This document shows positions 9,801 through 18,386 of a DNA stretch of 64,000 nt, in pieces. The DNA lies in the NCBI RefSeq assembly GCF_016862195.1, contig NZ_BOMM01000001.1, positions 1 to 64,000 of the forward strand, read 5' to 3'. Both the position numbers and the translations under genes were made by a program. The DNA is from Paractinoplanes ferrugineus (GTDB lineage: Bacteria > Actinomycetota > Actinomycetes > Mycobacteriales > Micromonosporaceae). The notes below the pieces were generated by a model. The model was given only the letters and a program-made list of their open reading frames with translations. It had not been told where the DNA came from and ran no database searches. Each line of letters begins with the position of its first letter. Within the stretch, counting starts at the first letter, position 1.

Positions 9801-10637
9801 GCGCCGCCCGGCTCTGTGCCGCCCGGCTCTGTGCCGCCCGGCTCTGTGCCGCCCGGCTCTGTGCCGCCCGGCTCTGCGCCGGCCGGCTCAGCAGCTGCAG
9901 GCGCCACCATGGCGCCAACGGCTCGGTCGGAGGTCGACGCCGGCCCCGCTGCGTCAGCACCGCCCGGTCCCGGGTCAGCCGGCCCCGGGTCCGCGCCGGC
10001 CCATCTTGAAACCGGCAGCCCTACGGTGTCCGCACCAGGGAGCCCAGAGGCTGTCCGCTCCGCTGCGTCCGCGCCGGACCGCGCCGAGGTCGCCGACTCC
10101 GTTGCGGCGGCACCGACTCATCTTGGGGCGGTCAGCTCCGCTGTGACGTCCGCGGCTGAAACGGCGCCCGGAGCGCCCGCTGAAGCGCCCTCCGCCCCGG
10201 GAGGTGCCGCCACGGCCGCGCCGGCCGCCCGGAACGCCGGTGGGGGTCTTGCCGCGGCCAAGGCGGCAGCGGCCGCCGCGGCCGCCGGGCGGCAGAACGG
10301 TGGTCGCGGAGCGGCCGCGGCCCGGAACGGGAACTGGGCCGACGGTTCGCCTACCGAGGAAGCGCCCTACGACCCCGAGTTCGACGGGCCGCCGGCACCC
10401 GGGGGCAACGGGTCGGGGAGCAAAGCGTCCGGCGTCAGGGCGGCGGGGCCCAAAGCTGCGGGGGCCGGCGCGTCGGGGGCCAGAGCGTCGGGAGGTAGCG
10501 CGTTCGAAGGCTTCGACCCGGGCGACGAGCCGCTTGATGACGTGCTCGACGAGAAGGCGGCCCGGGAAAGCGGCGAACAACAGGCCATGAGACTCCTGCG
10601 GGAACTGCTCGGCGCGGAGAAGATCGGCGAGAGCTGA
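6858..10637 (+). CDS. dnaX: DNA polymerase III subunits gamma and tau
   Basis: Clamp-loader ATPase of the replicative polymerase. The GTG start at 6858 follows GAGGAGGGG. The N-terminal region has Walker A GPRGCGKT at residues 44-51, a zinc module with cysteines in NCEQ and PCGVCLSC, the Walker B region YVIDEAHMVSSAGFNALLKL and the NALLKLVEEPP block, then domain III to about residue 370. The remainder is exceptional: about 800 residues rich in Ala, Pro and Glu, with internal repeats. A likely folded tau segment (LTVDDVREAWPEIITAIK onward) starts near residue 710. The C-terminus ends AMRLLRELLGAEKIGES, a conserved-looking helix. At 1259 residues it is much longer than typical DnaX. No A-rich slippage site for gamma production was seen. 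dnaX-ybaB-recR is a classic gene order. Confidence 0.97.
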   Translation: MSLALYRKYRPRTFAEVIGQEHVTEPLSQALRSGRLHHAYLFSGPRGCGKTSSARILARSLNCEQGPTPEPCGVCLSCRSLANDGGGSIDVIEIDAASHGGVDDARELREKAFFAPANSRYKIYVIDEAHMVSSAGFNALLKLVEEPPEYVKFIFATTEPEKVLGTIRSRTHHYPFRLIPPAVLRPYLQQLTEAEGVHVEPAVLPLVVRAGGGSARDTLSVLDQLIAGAGPDGVSYSRAVALLGVTDVALIDEMCDALAAGDGAAAYRTIDRVAEAGHDPRRFASDLLERFRDLIILQQIPDATTKGLIDGPADQLETMTAQAGRLGPATLSRCADIVHNGLVEMRGTTAPRLLLELVTARMLLPGAEDSTGALLQRLERMERRLAQGGDLLAVRGEPAPPAPTQTSSAPISGVPAAELTPAAAESTSEAAARGGGGLSAARAAAAAAASRKSAAGRRPAGQPGSAPPAAPVSAAPVSAAPVSPAPASAAPVSAAPASPAPASAAPAPASAASGHGLSGSASPVVAPEPAEAVAASQPTAPPPGTAEALSGPSGSEPETAAAKRLANEGMPGDPEYYEDEPPWDDDEPDYEPVADQGPPAAAADGPETGPAQADPASNSAASRPSEAADSAASHLGEAAENAASRPSEAAGSAASAENAASHPGEAADRSAEPAVAGARASSAEPVGLLPDAPEEPGAAAVADIPGQLTVDDVREAWPEIITAIKQQSGGKIAGPMAASAVVRALAGDTLVLVFQHPSFVERISRFISLISDALYETLGVRWQIRCEVGSGGNVPAARVAARRDTPPNGGGRAPARTEAPRESAARAQVTAPSRPAPGANQSQAAAARPPQARRQETETPAGGDDDWPEPAKPGGLATPSSAAPVEDDEEDWPEVHPVGGVAPSTHKPVDGPADDATEATARPGEPAATAPAAVTPPATTPAAAMPPAATGGGGAADPGSADRPEPSRTARGPEAADPPGFAPPGSVPPGSVPPGSVPPGSVPPGSAPAGSAAAGATMAPTARSEVDAGPAASAPPGPGSAGPGSAPAHLETGSPTVSAPGSPEAVRSAASAPDRAEVADSVAAAPTHLGAVSSAVTSAAETAPGAPAEAPSAPGGAATAAPAARNAGGGLAAAKAAAAAAAAGRQNGGRGAAAARNGNWADGSPTEEAPYDPEFDGPPAPGGNGSGSKASGVRAAGPKAAGAGASGARASGGSAFEGFDPGDEPLDDVLDEKAARESGEQQAMRLLRELLGAEKIGES
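9801..9875 (+). repeat. five tandem 15 bp repeats inside dnaX
   Basis: Unit GTGCCGCCCGGCTCT (first copy begins GCG) repeated head to tail five times and encoding repeating PPGSV, followed by a degenerate sixth copy. Being a multiple of three, copy-number changes would keep frame and only alter linker length. Confidence 0.9.
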
Positions 10638-10816
10638 CGCGCCGGTGAGAGCGGGCCCGCGACGGCTGGGGCTGCGGGCGGCTGGGCGGGTCGAGGCTGG
10701 TGGGTGGCGTGTGGCTGGGGCAGCCGGTGGGGCGGCTACGCTGGGCGGCGATCGGCGCGACAGGCGTTGGGCGTCGAGTGGTCAATCGGCGACTTTTAGC
10801 TCGAGGAGACGTGGCG

Positions 10817-11152
10817 ATGCGGCCCGGTGGACAGCCGAACATGCAGCAGATCATGAAGCAGGCGCAGAAGATGCAGGCGCAGGTGGCTCAGGCGCAGGCC
10901 GAGCTGGCCGCCGCCGAGTTGACCGGCACGGCCGGTGGCGGGCTGGTCAGCGTGGTCATGACCGGCCTGGGCGAGGTCCAGTCCGTGCGCATCGACCCCA
11001 AGGCTGTCGACGCGGACGACGTGGAGGCGCTGGAGGACATGGTGCTCGCCGCCATCCGTAACGCCGCTGAGCAGCAGCGGGAGCTCACCGAGGCCAAGAT
11101 GGGTCCGGCCACCGGCGGTCTCGGCGGCGGCCTGGGCATCCCGGGGTTCTGA
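10817..11152 (+). CDS. YbaB/EbfC-family nucleoid-associated protein
   Basis: 111 residues from the ATG at 10817 ([20 protein letters not shown]), chosen because GGAGA lies seven bases upstream; a GTG at 10811 is too close to that site. The sequence shows the usual helical N-terminus, then [20 protein letters not shown] and [20 protein letters not shown], ending in a Gly-rich tail. Family members bind DNA as dimers and commonly sit between dnaX and recR. The gene ends five bases before recR, so the two are probably co-transcribed. Confidence 0.93.
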   Translation: MRPGGQPNMQQIMKQAQKMQAQVAQAQAELAAAELTGTAGGGLVSVVMTGLGEVQSVRIDPKAVDADDVEALEDMVLAAIRNAAEQQRELTEAKMGPATGGLGGGLGIPGF

Positions 11153-11156
11153 GCCG

Positions 11157-11750
11157 GTGTACGAAGGCGCCATCCAGGACCTGATCGACGAGTTGGGGCG
11201 GCTCCCGGGCGTGGGCCCGAAGAGCGCCCAGCGGATCGCCTTCCACGTCCTCTCGGCCGACCCGGCCGACGTCAACCGGCTCGCGACCGCGCTGCGCAAG
11301 GTGAAGGAGCTGGTTCGCTTCTGCACCACGTGCTTCAACGTGGCCGAGTCGGAGCAGTGCCGGGTCTGCCGGGACACCCGCCGCACCGGCGAGGTGCTGT
11401 GTGTGGTGGAAGAGCCGAAAGACGTGGTGGCGATCGAGCGCACCAATGAGTTCCGGGGGCGTTACCACGTGCTGGGCGGGGCGATCAACCCGCTCGAGGG
11501 CATCGGACCGGACCAGCTACGCATCCGTGAGCTGCTTCTCCGGCTCGGGACGGGCGAGGTCAAGGAGTTGATTCTCGCCACAGACCCGAACACGGAGGGT
11601 GAGGCCACGGCGACGTACCTAGCTCTTATGATCAAACCGATGGGGATCTCCGTCACTCGGCTGGCGAGCGGTTTGCCGGTCGGGGGAGACCTCGAATACG
11701 CGGACGAGATCACGCTGGGTCGTGCTTTCGAGGGACGCAGAGCTATCTAG
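11157..11750 (+). CDS. recR: recombination protein RecR
   Basis: 197 residues, full length for RecR, from a GTG at 11157. Order of domains: helix-hairpin-helix ([20 protein letters not shown]), a four-cysteine zinc finger (CTTC and CRVC), and a Toprim domain ([15 protein letters not shown], then [16 protein letters not shown] and [17 protein letters not shown]). RecR works with RecO and RecF to load RecA at gaps. Downstream partner of the YbaB gene. Confidence 0.96.
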   Translation: MYEGAIQDLIDELGRLPGVGPKSAQRIAFHVLSADPADVNRLATALRKVKELVRFCTTCFNVAESEQCRVCRDTRRTGEVLCVVEEPKDVVAIERTNEFRGRYHVLGGAINPLEGIGPDQLRIRELLLRLGTGEVKELILATDPNTEGEATATYLALMIKPMGISVTRLASGLPVGGDLEYADEITLGRAFEGRRAI

Positions 11751-12148
11751 ATCGACATTGCGTAACTTGGTTGTAACGGCTCGCACGTGTTTAGTCCGGA
11801 ATAGCTAGATCCGATCCATCTGACGCGGTAGTTTCCGTTTGGTCGGTGCCAGAGGTCACAGCCACATCACGAGGGAGACACGGAACTGCCCGTGTGCGGT
11901 CGGTGAACTTGACCGAGGCACCGCATTAGGTGAATGTTCCTTCCGATGGCGGCACCCCCGCCGTCGAGTGCCTTCGTGCTGCGGGCTCATCTGACCGCCG
12001 CGACGAGGGTCGGCACTCGAGGCACGAGACAACCGATCGGTTGCCGGACGCTGCGGGAGCCATCGCCTACGGTCCGCCCCTCGACGGCGTGCTGATGGGC
12101 TGTGAGCTGCCCGCTTTGCGCCGGTCACCGGGAGAGGACCGGCGCTAG
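11751..12148. other. intergenic region upstream of peptide transporter operon
   Basis: About 400 bases with no frame that shows coding character. It must contain the promoter for the peptide transporter operon, but I cannot identify a convincing -35/-10 pair by eye. Confidence 0.4.
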
Positions 12149-13153
12149 ATGTCGCTTGGCCCGGAGACGTCGCTGCATGACGAGACGACGCCCACCGCCG
12201 ACGCGGCTCAGGTTCGGGATAAGGGCGAGAAGGCGATCGCTGGTCGGTCGCTCAAGCAGATCGCCTGGCGACGTCTGAAGAAGGACCGCGTCGCGGTCGG
12301 CGGCGGCGTCGTCATCATCGCCCTGATCGTGATCGCGATAATCGCCCCGCTCCTGATCAAGCTGCTCGGGCATCCGTTCGACGAATACCACAACGATCGG
12401 ATCGATCCGACCCTCGGCCTGCCGCTCGGCAAGCTCGGCGGTCTCTCGAAGGACTACATCCTCGGGGTCGAGCCGGTCAACGGCCGGGACATCTTCAGCC
12501 GCATCGTCTACGGCGCGCAGACGACCTTGACGGTCGCGTTCCTGTCGGCCTTCCTGTCGACGTTCCTCGGCGTGCTGTTCGGCATGAGCGCCGGCTTCCT
12601 GGGCGGCTGGGTCGACTCGGTGATCAGCCGCATCATGGACTTCCTGCTGGCGTTCCCGCAGCTGCTGTTCTCGATCGCGCTGGTGTCGGTGCTGCCGCAG
12701 TCGATGTTCGGCTTCAACACCCGATGGTCGCGAACGATCGTGCTGATCGTGGTGATCGGGTTCTTCGGCTGGCCGTACATCGGTCGGATCGTCCGTGGCC
12801 AGACGCTTTCGCTGCGGGAGCGCGAGTTCGTGGAGGCTTCTCGAAGCCTCGGCGCCCGCTCGCCGCGCATCCTGTTCCGCGAGATGTTGCCCAACCTCGC
12901 GGCCCCGATCCTGGTCTACACGACCTTGATCATCCCGACGAACATCCTCACCGAGGCGGCCTTGAGCTTCCTCGGGGTGGGTATCCCGCCGCCCTTCCCA
13001 TCCTGGGGCGGCATGCTCTCGGACGCGCTCCAGTTCTATCGGTACGACCCGATGTTCATGATCATCCCAGGCGCGATGATCTTCATCACCGTGCTGGCGT
13101 TCAACCTGTTCGGCGACGGTCTGCGCGACGCCCTGGATCCAAAAGCCCGGTAA
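12149..13153 (+). CDS. oligopeptide/dipeptide ABC transporter permease (OppC/DppC type)
   Basis: 334 residues. A cytosolic N-terminus with LKQIAWRRLKKDRVAVGGG precedes the first membrane helix (VVIIALIVIAIIAPLLI). The binding-protein-dependent transport motif is EFVEASRSLGARSPRILFRE. FLGVGIPPPFPSWGGML near the C-terminus is typical of DppC/OppC. It pairs with the second permease at 15147 to form the channel. First gene of a five-gene operon; the start follows GGAGAGGACC at a somewhat long spacing. Confidence 0.9.
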   Translation: MSLGPETSLHDETTPTADAAQVRDKGEKAIAGRSLKQIAWRRLKKDRVAVGGGVVIIALIVIAIIAPLLIKLLGHPFDEYHNDRIDPTLGLPLGKLGGLSKDYILGVEPVNGRDIFSRIVYGAQTTLTVAFLSAFLSTFLGVLFGMSAGFLGGWVDSVISRIMDFLLAFPQLLFSIALVSVLPQSMFGFNTRWSRTIVLIVVIGFFGWPYIGRIVRGQTLSLREREFVEASRSLGARSPRILFREMLPNLAAPILVYTTLIIPTNILTEAALSFLGVGIPPPFPSWGGMLSDALQFYRYDPMFMIIPGAMIFITVLAFNLFGDGLRDALDPKAR

Positions 13154-13261
13154 GCGTCCGTCGGCCCGCGGAACGAGCAAGACCCCTCCGGCAACGGAGC
13201 GTTCCAACGCATGAGTCTCGGCGACACCCGCAGGTCGCCGTTCTAGGAGGTAGGAGTTTAG

Positions 13262-15037
13262 GTGGCAGGCAAGACGAAGGTGATGGTGGCCGCGACGGCC
13301 GCTCTCACATTGGGGCTGACCGCCGCATGCGGTGGCGGCTCCGATGACAACAAGAGCAACGGGAGCTCGTCGGACACCGGCGCGGCCTTCAACGCGGCGG
13401 CGACCAAGGTCGTCAACGCCAGCGACAAGAAGGGCGGCACCCTCAACCTGTGGAGCCCCCAGGACGCTGACTCGTTCGACCCGGCGATCTCTTACTACGC
13501 CTGGACGATCAACATGAACCGGCTCTACAGCCGGACGCTGATGACCTACACGCCGAAGCCCGGCGCTGACGGCCTCATCCTGACTCCGGACCTGGCCCAG
13601 GCCGCCCCCGAGGTCAGCGCCGACGGCAAGACCTACACCTTCAAGCTGAGGAGCGGTCTGAAGTTCGACGACGGGACCGCGATCACGTCGAAGGACATCA
13701 AGTACGGCATCGAGCGCATCTTCGCGCAGGACGTCGTCCCCGGCGGCCCGCTGTACCTGACCGACGAACTGGACCAGGGCCAGAAGTACCCCGGCCCGTA
13801 CAAGGACACCGACCCGAACAAGCTGGGTCTGAAGACCGTCGAGACGCCGGACGACTCGACGATCGTCTTCAAGCTCGCGGCCGCGAACGCGAACTTCCCG
13901 TACGAGCTGGCTCTGCCGGGTGGCGCTCCGGTTCCGCAGAAGCGCGACACCGGTGCCAAGTACGGCCTGGCCCCCGCCTCCTCGGGCCCCTACAAGTTCG
14001 AGAGCATCGAGCCGGGCAAGGGCGCGACCCTGGTGCGCAACACCAACTGGGACGCGGCGACCGACCCGAACCGCAAGGCGCTGCCGGACAAGATCACCCT
14101 CACGATCACCACGAACGCTGAGGACATGGACTCCCGTCTGCTGGCCGGCACCGCCGACATGGACGCGAGCCAGAGCGGTGTGGCCACCCAGGCCCGCACC
14201 CAGATCCTGACCGACGAGAAGCTCAAGGCGAACGCGGCGAACCCGAACAACGGCTTCATCCGCTACGCCGCGATCTCGCAGAACGTCGCGCCGTTCGACA
14301 ACATCGAGTGCCGCAAGGCGGTCGTCTACGCGTCCGACCCGACCACGCTGCAGACCGCCCGTGGCGGCCCGGTGGCCGGCGGCGACATCGCGACCAACAT
14401 GCTGCCCCCGAACATCCTCGGCGCCGACAAGAGCTACGACCCGTACGGTCGGGCCCAGGGCAAGCCGCAGGTGGACAAGGCCAAGGCGGCGCTGACCGCG
14501 TGTGGCAAAGCCACCGGCTTCAGCACCAAGATCGCGGTCCGGAACAACAAGCCGGCCGAGATCGCGACCGCGACCGCCCTCCAGGCGTCGCTGAAGACCG
14601 TCGGCATCAACGCGACCATCGAGCAGTACGACGGCTCGCAGATCGCCACCGTTGTCGGTTCGCCGAACAACGTGCACCAGAAGGGCTACGGCATCATGAT
14701 CGCCGGCTGGGGTGCTGACTTCCCGACCGGCTACGGATACCTCGCCCCGCTCGCCTCGAGCAAGTTCCTGGTGGCGAACGGCAACTACAACCTTCCCGAG
14801 ATCAAGGACCCGTCGGTGGACGCACTGTTCGCCAAGGGCCTGAGCGAGAAGGACGCCACCGCGGCGGGTGCCGACTACCAGGAAGCCAACAAGAAGGTCA
14901 TGGACGGCTTCTACTACCTGCCGTTCGTCTTCGACAAGGCGCTCAACTACTACAACCCGCGGCTGACGAACGTGTACTTCCACTCCGGCCTGGCCATGGT
15001 GGACTTCGCGTCGCTCGGCGTCAGCGACGGCAAGTAA
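13262..15037 (+). CDS. peptide ABC transporter substrate-binding lipoprotein
   Basis: 591 residues from a GTG preceded by GGAGGTAGGAG. The signal peptide (MAGKTKVMVAATAALTLGLT) ends in lipobox TAAC, so the mature protein should be lipid-anchored outside the membrane. The family 5 solute-binding fold is recognisable (GGTLNLWSPQDADSFDPAIS near the N-terminus; GLKFDDGTAITSKDIKYGIE; ATSSGPYKFE-like segment PASSGPYKFESIEPG). Family 5 members bind peptides, nickel or other solutes; peptides are inferred from the Dpp/Opp-like partners. It lies between the two permease genes. Confidence 0.9.
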   Translation: MAGKTKVMVAATAALTLGLTAACGGGSDDNKSNGSSSDTGAAFNAAATKVVNASDKKGGTLNLWSPQDADSFDPAISYYAWTINMNRLYSRTLMTYTPKPGADGLILTPDLAQAAPEVSADGKTYTFKLRSGLKFDDGTAITSKDIKYGIERIFAQDVVPGGPLYLTDELDQGQKYPGPYKDTDPNKLGLKTVETPDDSTIVFKLAAANANFPYELALPGGAPVPQKRDTGAKYGLAPASSGPYKFESIEPGKGATLVRNTNWDAATDPNRKALPDKITLTITTNAEDMDSRLLAGTADMDASQSGVATQARTQILTDEKLKANAANPNNGFIRYAAISQNVAPFDNIECRKAVVYASDPTTLQTARGGPVAGGDIATNMLPPNILGADKSYDPYGRAQGKPQVDKAKAALTACGKATGFSTKIAVRNNKPAEIATATALQASLKTVGINATIEQYDGSQIATVVGSPNNVHQKGYGIMIAGWGADFPTGYGYLAPLASSKFLVANGNYNLPEIKDPSVDALFAKGLSEKDATAAGADYQEANKKVMDGFYYLPFVFDKALNYYNPRLTNVYFHSGLAMVDFASLGVSDGK

Positions 15038-15091
15038 CCAGTCGCTGTAGCAACGGGTAAATCGAAGGGCAGGTGAAGGCCGCCCCCGCCA

Positions 15092-15127
15092 GGCGGGTGC
15101 CGGGTTCGCGAGAGCTCGGCACCCGCC
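15092..15127 (+). terminator. intra-operon hairpin after the binding-protein gene
   Basis: Perfect 11 bp stem (GGCGGGTGCCG and its complement) with a 14-base loop and no T-run. Placed just after the binding-protein gene, it could be a partial terminator or mRNA-stabilising stem that lets the binding protein be made in excess over the membrane components. Confidence 0.5.
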
Positions 15128-15146
15128 CGGTGTTCGGCCGAAAGTC

Positions 15147-16148
15147 GTGCTGGCATATCTCATCCGGCGGCTGCTCAACGCCGTTGTGACGCTGCTCGTG
15201 GTCACCCTTGTGACGTTCGGCGTCTTCTTCCTCGTGCCGAAGGCCACCGGCAGCGACCCGGCCCTGCTCTACATCGGTAAGCAGGCCGACCCGGTCGCGG
15301 TCGAAGGCATCCGGACGAAGCTCGGGCTCAACGACCCGATCATCGTGCAGTACGGCAAGTTCGTGAAGGGCATCGTGGCCGGCCGTGACTACGCCAATGG
15401 TCCCGACGTCACGCACTGCTCGGCACCCTGCCTCGGCTACACCTTCAAGACCAACCAGGAGGTCTGGCCGATCCTGATCAAGGCCCTCCCGGTCACGATC
15501 TCGCTCGCCATCGGCGCCGCGGTGCTGTGGGTCCTGATGGGCATCCTCTTCGGCGTGATCTCCGCACTCAGGCGCGGCTCGGTCTGGGATCGAGGGGTGA
15601 TGACGGTGGCGCTGGCCGGTGTCTCACTGCCGATCTACTTCACCGGCCTGCTCGCGCTGACGATCTTCGTGTACGGCCTGGACTGGTTGCCGAACCCGGA
15701 GTACACCCCGTTCGTCGACAATCCCGCCAAGTGGTTCTCCGGCCTGATTCTCCCGTGGGTGACGCTGGCGTTCCTGTTCGCCGCCACCTATGCCCGACTG
15801 ACCCGGGCCAACATGCTCGAGACCCTGGGCGAGGATTACATCCGGACCGCTCGGGCCAAGGGTCTGCGGGAGAGCACCGTCATCGGCAAGCACGGTCTGC
15901 GTTCCGGTCTCACGCCCCTGGTGACCGTCTTCGGCCTGGACCTGGGCGCGCTGCTCGGCGGCGCGATCCTCACCGAGGCTGTCTTCAACCTGCGCGGCCT
16001 GGGATATTGGGCGCTCAACGGCATCCGCACCAACGACCTGCCGACCATTCTCGGCGTCACCCTGTTCGCCGCGTTCTTCATCGTCATCATGAACCTGATC
16101 GTCGACCTGCTGTACGGCGTCATCGACCCGCGCGTCCGGCTGGGCTGA
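15147..16148 (+). CDS. oligopeptide/dipeptide ABC transporter permease (OppB/DppB type)
   Basis: 333 residues from a GTG at 15147. It begins MLAYLIRRLLNAVVTLLVV, the standard first helix of DppB-type permeases, and carries the EAA-type loop YIRTARAKGLRESTVIGKHG. The end (LIVDLLYGVIDPRVRLG) is characteristic. Six membrane segments are apparent. An extracytoplasmic insertion with two cysteines (HCSAPCLG) lies after the first helix. The next ATPase gene starts 11 bases downstream. Confidence 0.92.
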   Translation: MLAYLIRRLLNAVVTLLVVTLVTFGVFFLVPKATGSDPALLYIGKQADPVAVEGIRTKLGLNDPIIVQYGKFVKGIVAGRDYANGPDVTHCSAPCLGYTFKTNQEVWPILIKALPVTISLAIGAAVLWVLMGILFGVISALRRGSVWDRGVMTVALAGVSLPIYFTGLLALTIFVYGLDWLPNPEYTPFVDNPAKWFSGLILPWVTLAFLFAATYARLTRANMLETLGEDYIRTARAKGLRESTVIGKHGLRSGLTPLVTVFGLDLGALLGGAILTEAVFNLRGLGYWALNGIRTNDLPTILGVTLFAAFFIVIMNLIVDLLYGVIDPRVRLG

Positions 16149-16159
16149 GGGAGGCTTCC

Positions 16160-17227
16160 ATGACCACCACCCCTGAGTCCGTCGCCGGTGCCAACCCACG
16201 GCCGTACCTCGAGGTCAAAGATCTCAACATCCGCTTCGAGACCGACGACGGCATCGTCCAGGCGGTCAGCGGCTCGTCCTTCTCCCTGGAGAAGGGCAAG
16301 ACTCTCGGCATCGTGGGCGAGTCCGGCTCGGGCAAGAGCGTCACCTCGCTCGGCGTCCTCGGCCTGCACCGCACCCGCAGCAACGCCAAGGTCACCGGCG
16401 AGATCTGGCTCGACGGCGAGGAACTGGTGACCTCGACCGACGAGAAGGTCCGCCTGCTGCGCGGCGGCAAGATGGCGATGATCTTCCAGGACCCGCTGAG
16501 CGCCATGCACCCGTACTTCACCGTGGGGTCGCAGATCGTCGAGGCCTACCGGGTGCACCACCCCAGGGCGAGCAAGAAGGAGGCCCGGGAACGGGCCATC
16601 GACATGCTTGCCCGGGTCGGCATCCCGCAGCCGGAGCGGCGTTTCAGCGACTACGCCCACCAGTTCTCGGGCGGCATGCGGCAGCGCGCCATGATCGCGA
16701 TGGCGCTGATCAACGACCCGCAGCTGCTGATCGCGGACGAGCCCACCACGGCGCTCGACGTGACCGTGCAGGCGCAGATCCTCGACCTCATCCGCGATCT
16801 GCAGGAGGAGTTCGGGTCGGCGGTCATCATGATCACCCATGACCTGGGTGTGGTGGCCGAGCTCGCCGACGACGTCCTGGTCATGTACGGCGGAAAGATC
16901 ATCGAAAAGGGCAACGCGGTCGACGTGTTCCAGAACCCGCAGCACCCGTACACCTGGGGTCTGCTCGGTTCCATGCCGCGCCTGGACCGTGCCGTCCGCG
17001 ACCGCCTCACCCCGGTCAAGGGCACCCCGCCGAGCCTGATCAATCTGCCGGACGGCTGCGCCTTCCACCCCCGCTGTCCCTTCGCCGGCCGCAACGGCAC
17101 TCGATCCTTCACCGAGGTGCCGTTGCTGCGTGATGCCGAGGTCGGCAATGGGCACATGGTCGCCTGTCACCTGCCCAAGGAGGATCGCACCAAGATCTTC
17201 CAGCAGGAAGTGCTACCGAACCTCTGA
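16160..17227 (+). CDS. peptide ABC transporter ATP-binding protein (OppD/DppD type)
   Basis: 355 residues from the ATG at 16160, which follows GAGGGAGGC. Walker A GESGSGKSVTSL, signature FSGGMRQRAMIAMAL, Walker B LLIADEPTTALDV and the switch histidine in ITHDLG are all present. The C-terminal oligopeptide-type extension has the cysteine-rich segment CAFHPRCPFAG and ends after VACHLPKED, features of Opp/Dpp ATPases that can carry an iron-sulfur centre. Partner of the next ATPase in a heterodimer. Confidence 0.93.
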   Translation: MTTTPESVAGANPRPYLEVKDLNIRFETDDGIVQAVSGSSFSLEKGKTLGIVGESGSGKSVTSLGVLGLHRTRSNAKVTGEIWLDGEELVTSTDEKVRLLRGGKMAMIFQDPLSAMHPYFTVGSQIVEAYRVHHPRASKKEARERAIDMLARVGIPQPERRFSDYAHQFSGGMRQRAMIAMALINDPQLLIADEPTTALDVTVQAQILDLIRDLQEEFGSAVIMITHDLGVVAELADDVLVMYGGKIIEKGNAVDVFQNPQHPYTWGLLGSMPRLDRAVRDRLTPVKGTPPSLINLPDGCAFHPRCPFAGRNGTRSFTEVPLLRDAEVGNGHMVACHLPKEDRTKIFQQEVLPNL

Positions 17228-17242
17228 GCGGAGTTGATGAAC

Positions 17243-18280
17243 ATGAGCGAGAACCTGCTCGAGGTGACCGGGCTGGAGAAGCACTTCCCGATCACGAAGG
17301 GCCTGCTGAAGCGGCAGGTCGGCGCCGTGCGTGCGGTCGACGGCATCGACCTGCAGGTGCGGGCCGGCGAGACGCTCGGCCTGGTCGGCGAGTCCGGCTG
17401 CGGCAAGTCCACGGCGGGCCGGCTGTTCACCCGGATCCTGGAGCCGACAGCCGGCAAGATCCTCTTTGCGGGTCAGGACATCAGCCACAAGTCGGTGAAC
17501 CAGATGCGGCCGCTGCGCCGCGACGTTCAGATGATCTTCCAGGACCCGTACTCGTCGCTGAACCCGCGGCACACGGTCGGCTCGATCATCGCCGCGCCGC
17601 TGCAGATCCAGAGCATCCCCACCCCGCAGGGCACCAAGAAGGCGGTGCAGGAGCTGCTCGAACTGGTCGGTCTCAACCCGGAGCACTACAACCGCTATCC
17701 GCACGAGTTCTCCGGCGGCCAGCGCCAGCGCATCGGCATCGCCCGCGCGCTCGCCCTGCGCCCCAAGATGATCGTTGCGGACGAGCCGGTGTCGGCGCTC
17801 GACGTGTCGATCCAGGCGCAGGTCGTCAACCTGCTGGACGACCTGCAACGCGAGTTCGACCTGACCTACGTGTTCATTGCGCACGACCTGTCGGTGGTCC
17901 GGCACATCTCGGACCGGGTCGCCGTCATGTACCTGGGCAAGGTAGTGGAGATCGCCGACCGCGACGACCTCTACAAGAACCCGCGCCACCCGTACACCGT
18001 CGCCCTGATGTCGGCGGTGCCGGTGCCCGACCCGGTCCGGCGCGACCGCGCGCAGCGCGAGCGCGTGCTGCTCACCGGCGATGTGCCCAGCCCGATCAAC
18101 CCGCCGTCCGGATGTCGCTTCCGCACCCGCTGCTGGAAGGCCCAGGACATCTGCGCGACGGAGGAGCCCCCGCTGGTCACCCGCCTCGACGACCCGCAGT
18201 CCCACCAGACCGCGTGTCACTTCCCGATCGTGGACGACGAACAGGTGGCGGGCCGGCGGCCGGCTTCGGCGCCGGCTTAA
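17243..18280 (+). CDS. peptide ABC transporter ATP-binding protein (OppF/DppF type)
   Basis: 345 residues. Of the close-set starts TTG 17234, ATG 17237 and ATG 17243, the last gives the best spacing from GAGCGGAG. Walker [13 protein letters not shown], signature [15 protein letters not shown], Walker [15 protein letters not shown] and IAHDLS are intact. The N-terminal [19 protein letters not shown] and the cysteine segment [14 protein letters not shown] are typical of OppF/DppF. Last gene of the importer operon, followed by a hairpin. Confidence 0.93.
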   Translation: MSENLLEVTGLEKHFPITKGLLKRQVGAVRAVDGIDLQVRAGETLGLVGESGCGKSTAGRLFTRILEPTAGKILFAGQDISHKSVNQMRPLRRDVQMIFQDPYSSLNPRHTVGSIIAAPLQIQSIPTPQGTKKAVQELLELVGLNPEHYNRYPHEFSGGQRQRIGIARALALRPKMIVADEPVSALDVSIQAQVVNLLDDLQREFDLTYVFIAHDLSVVRHISDRVAVMYLGKVVEIADRDDLYKNPRHPYTVALMSAVPVPDPVRRDRAQRERVLLTGDVPSPINPPSGCRFRTRCWKAQDICATEEPPLVTRLDDPQSHQTACHFPIVDDEQVAGRRPASAPA

Positions 18281-18304
18281 ATCCGCAGAGGTACGAGGGT
18301 GCGT

Positions 18305-18346
18305 CGCACCCGCCGGACCGGGGCAGTTCCCGGCCCGACGGGTGCG
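18305..18346 (+). terminator. terminator-like hairpin after peptide transporter operon
   Basis: CGCACCCG pairs with CGGGTGCG, with an inner stem formed by CCGG and GGG blocks. No clear T-run. It lies between convergent genes and could serve both strands. Confidence 0.5.
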
Positions 18347-18386
18347 CGAGCTCTCATGACGGCAAGCCGCGTGCCGCGGCGACCGC

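Noticed and set aside
9801..9875. Tandem repeats in dnaX considered as a regulatory or phase-variable tract
   Set aside because: The unit is 15 bp, so changes in copy number keep frame and cannot switch expression.
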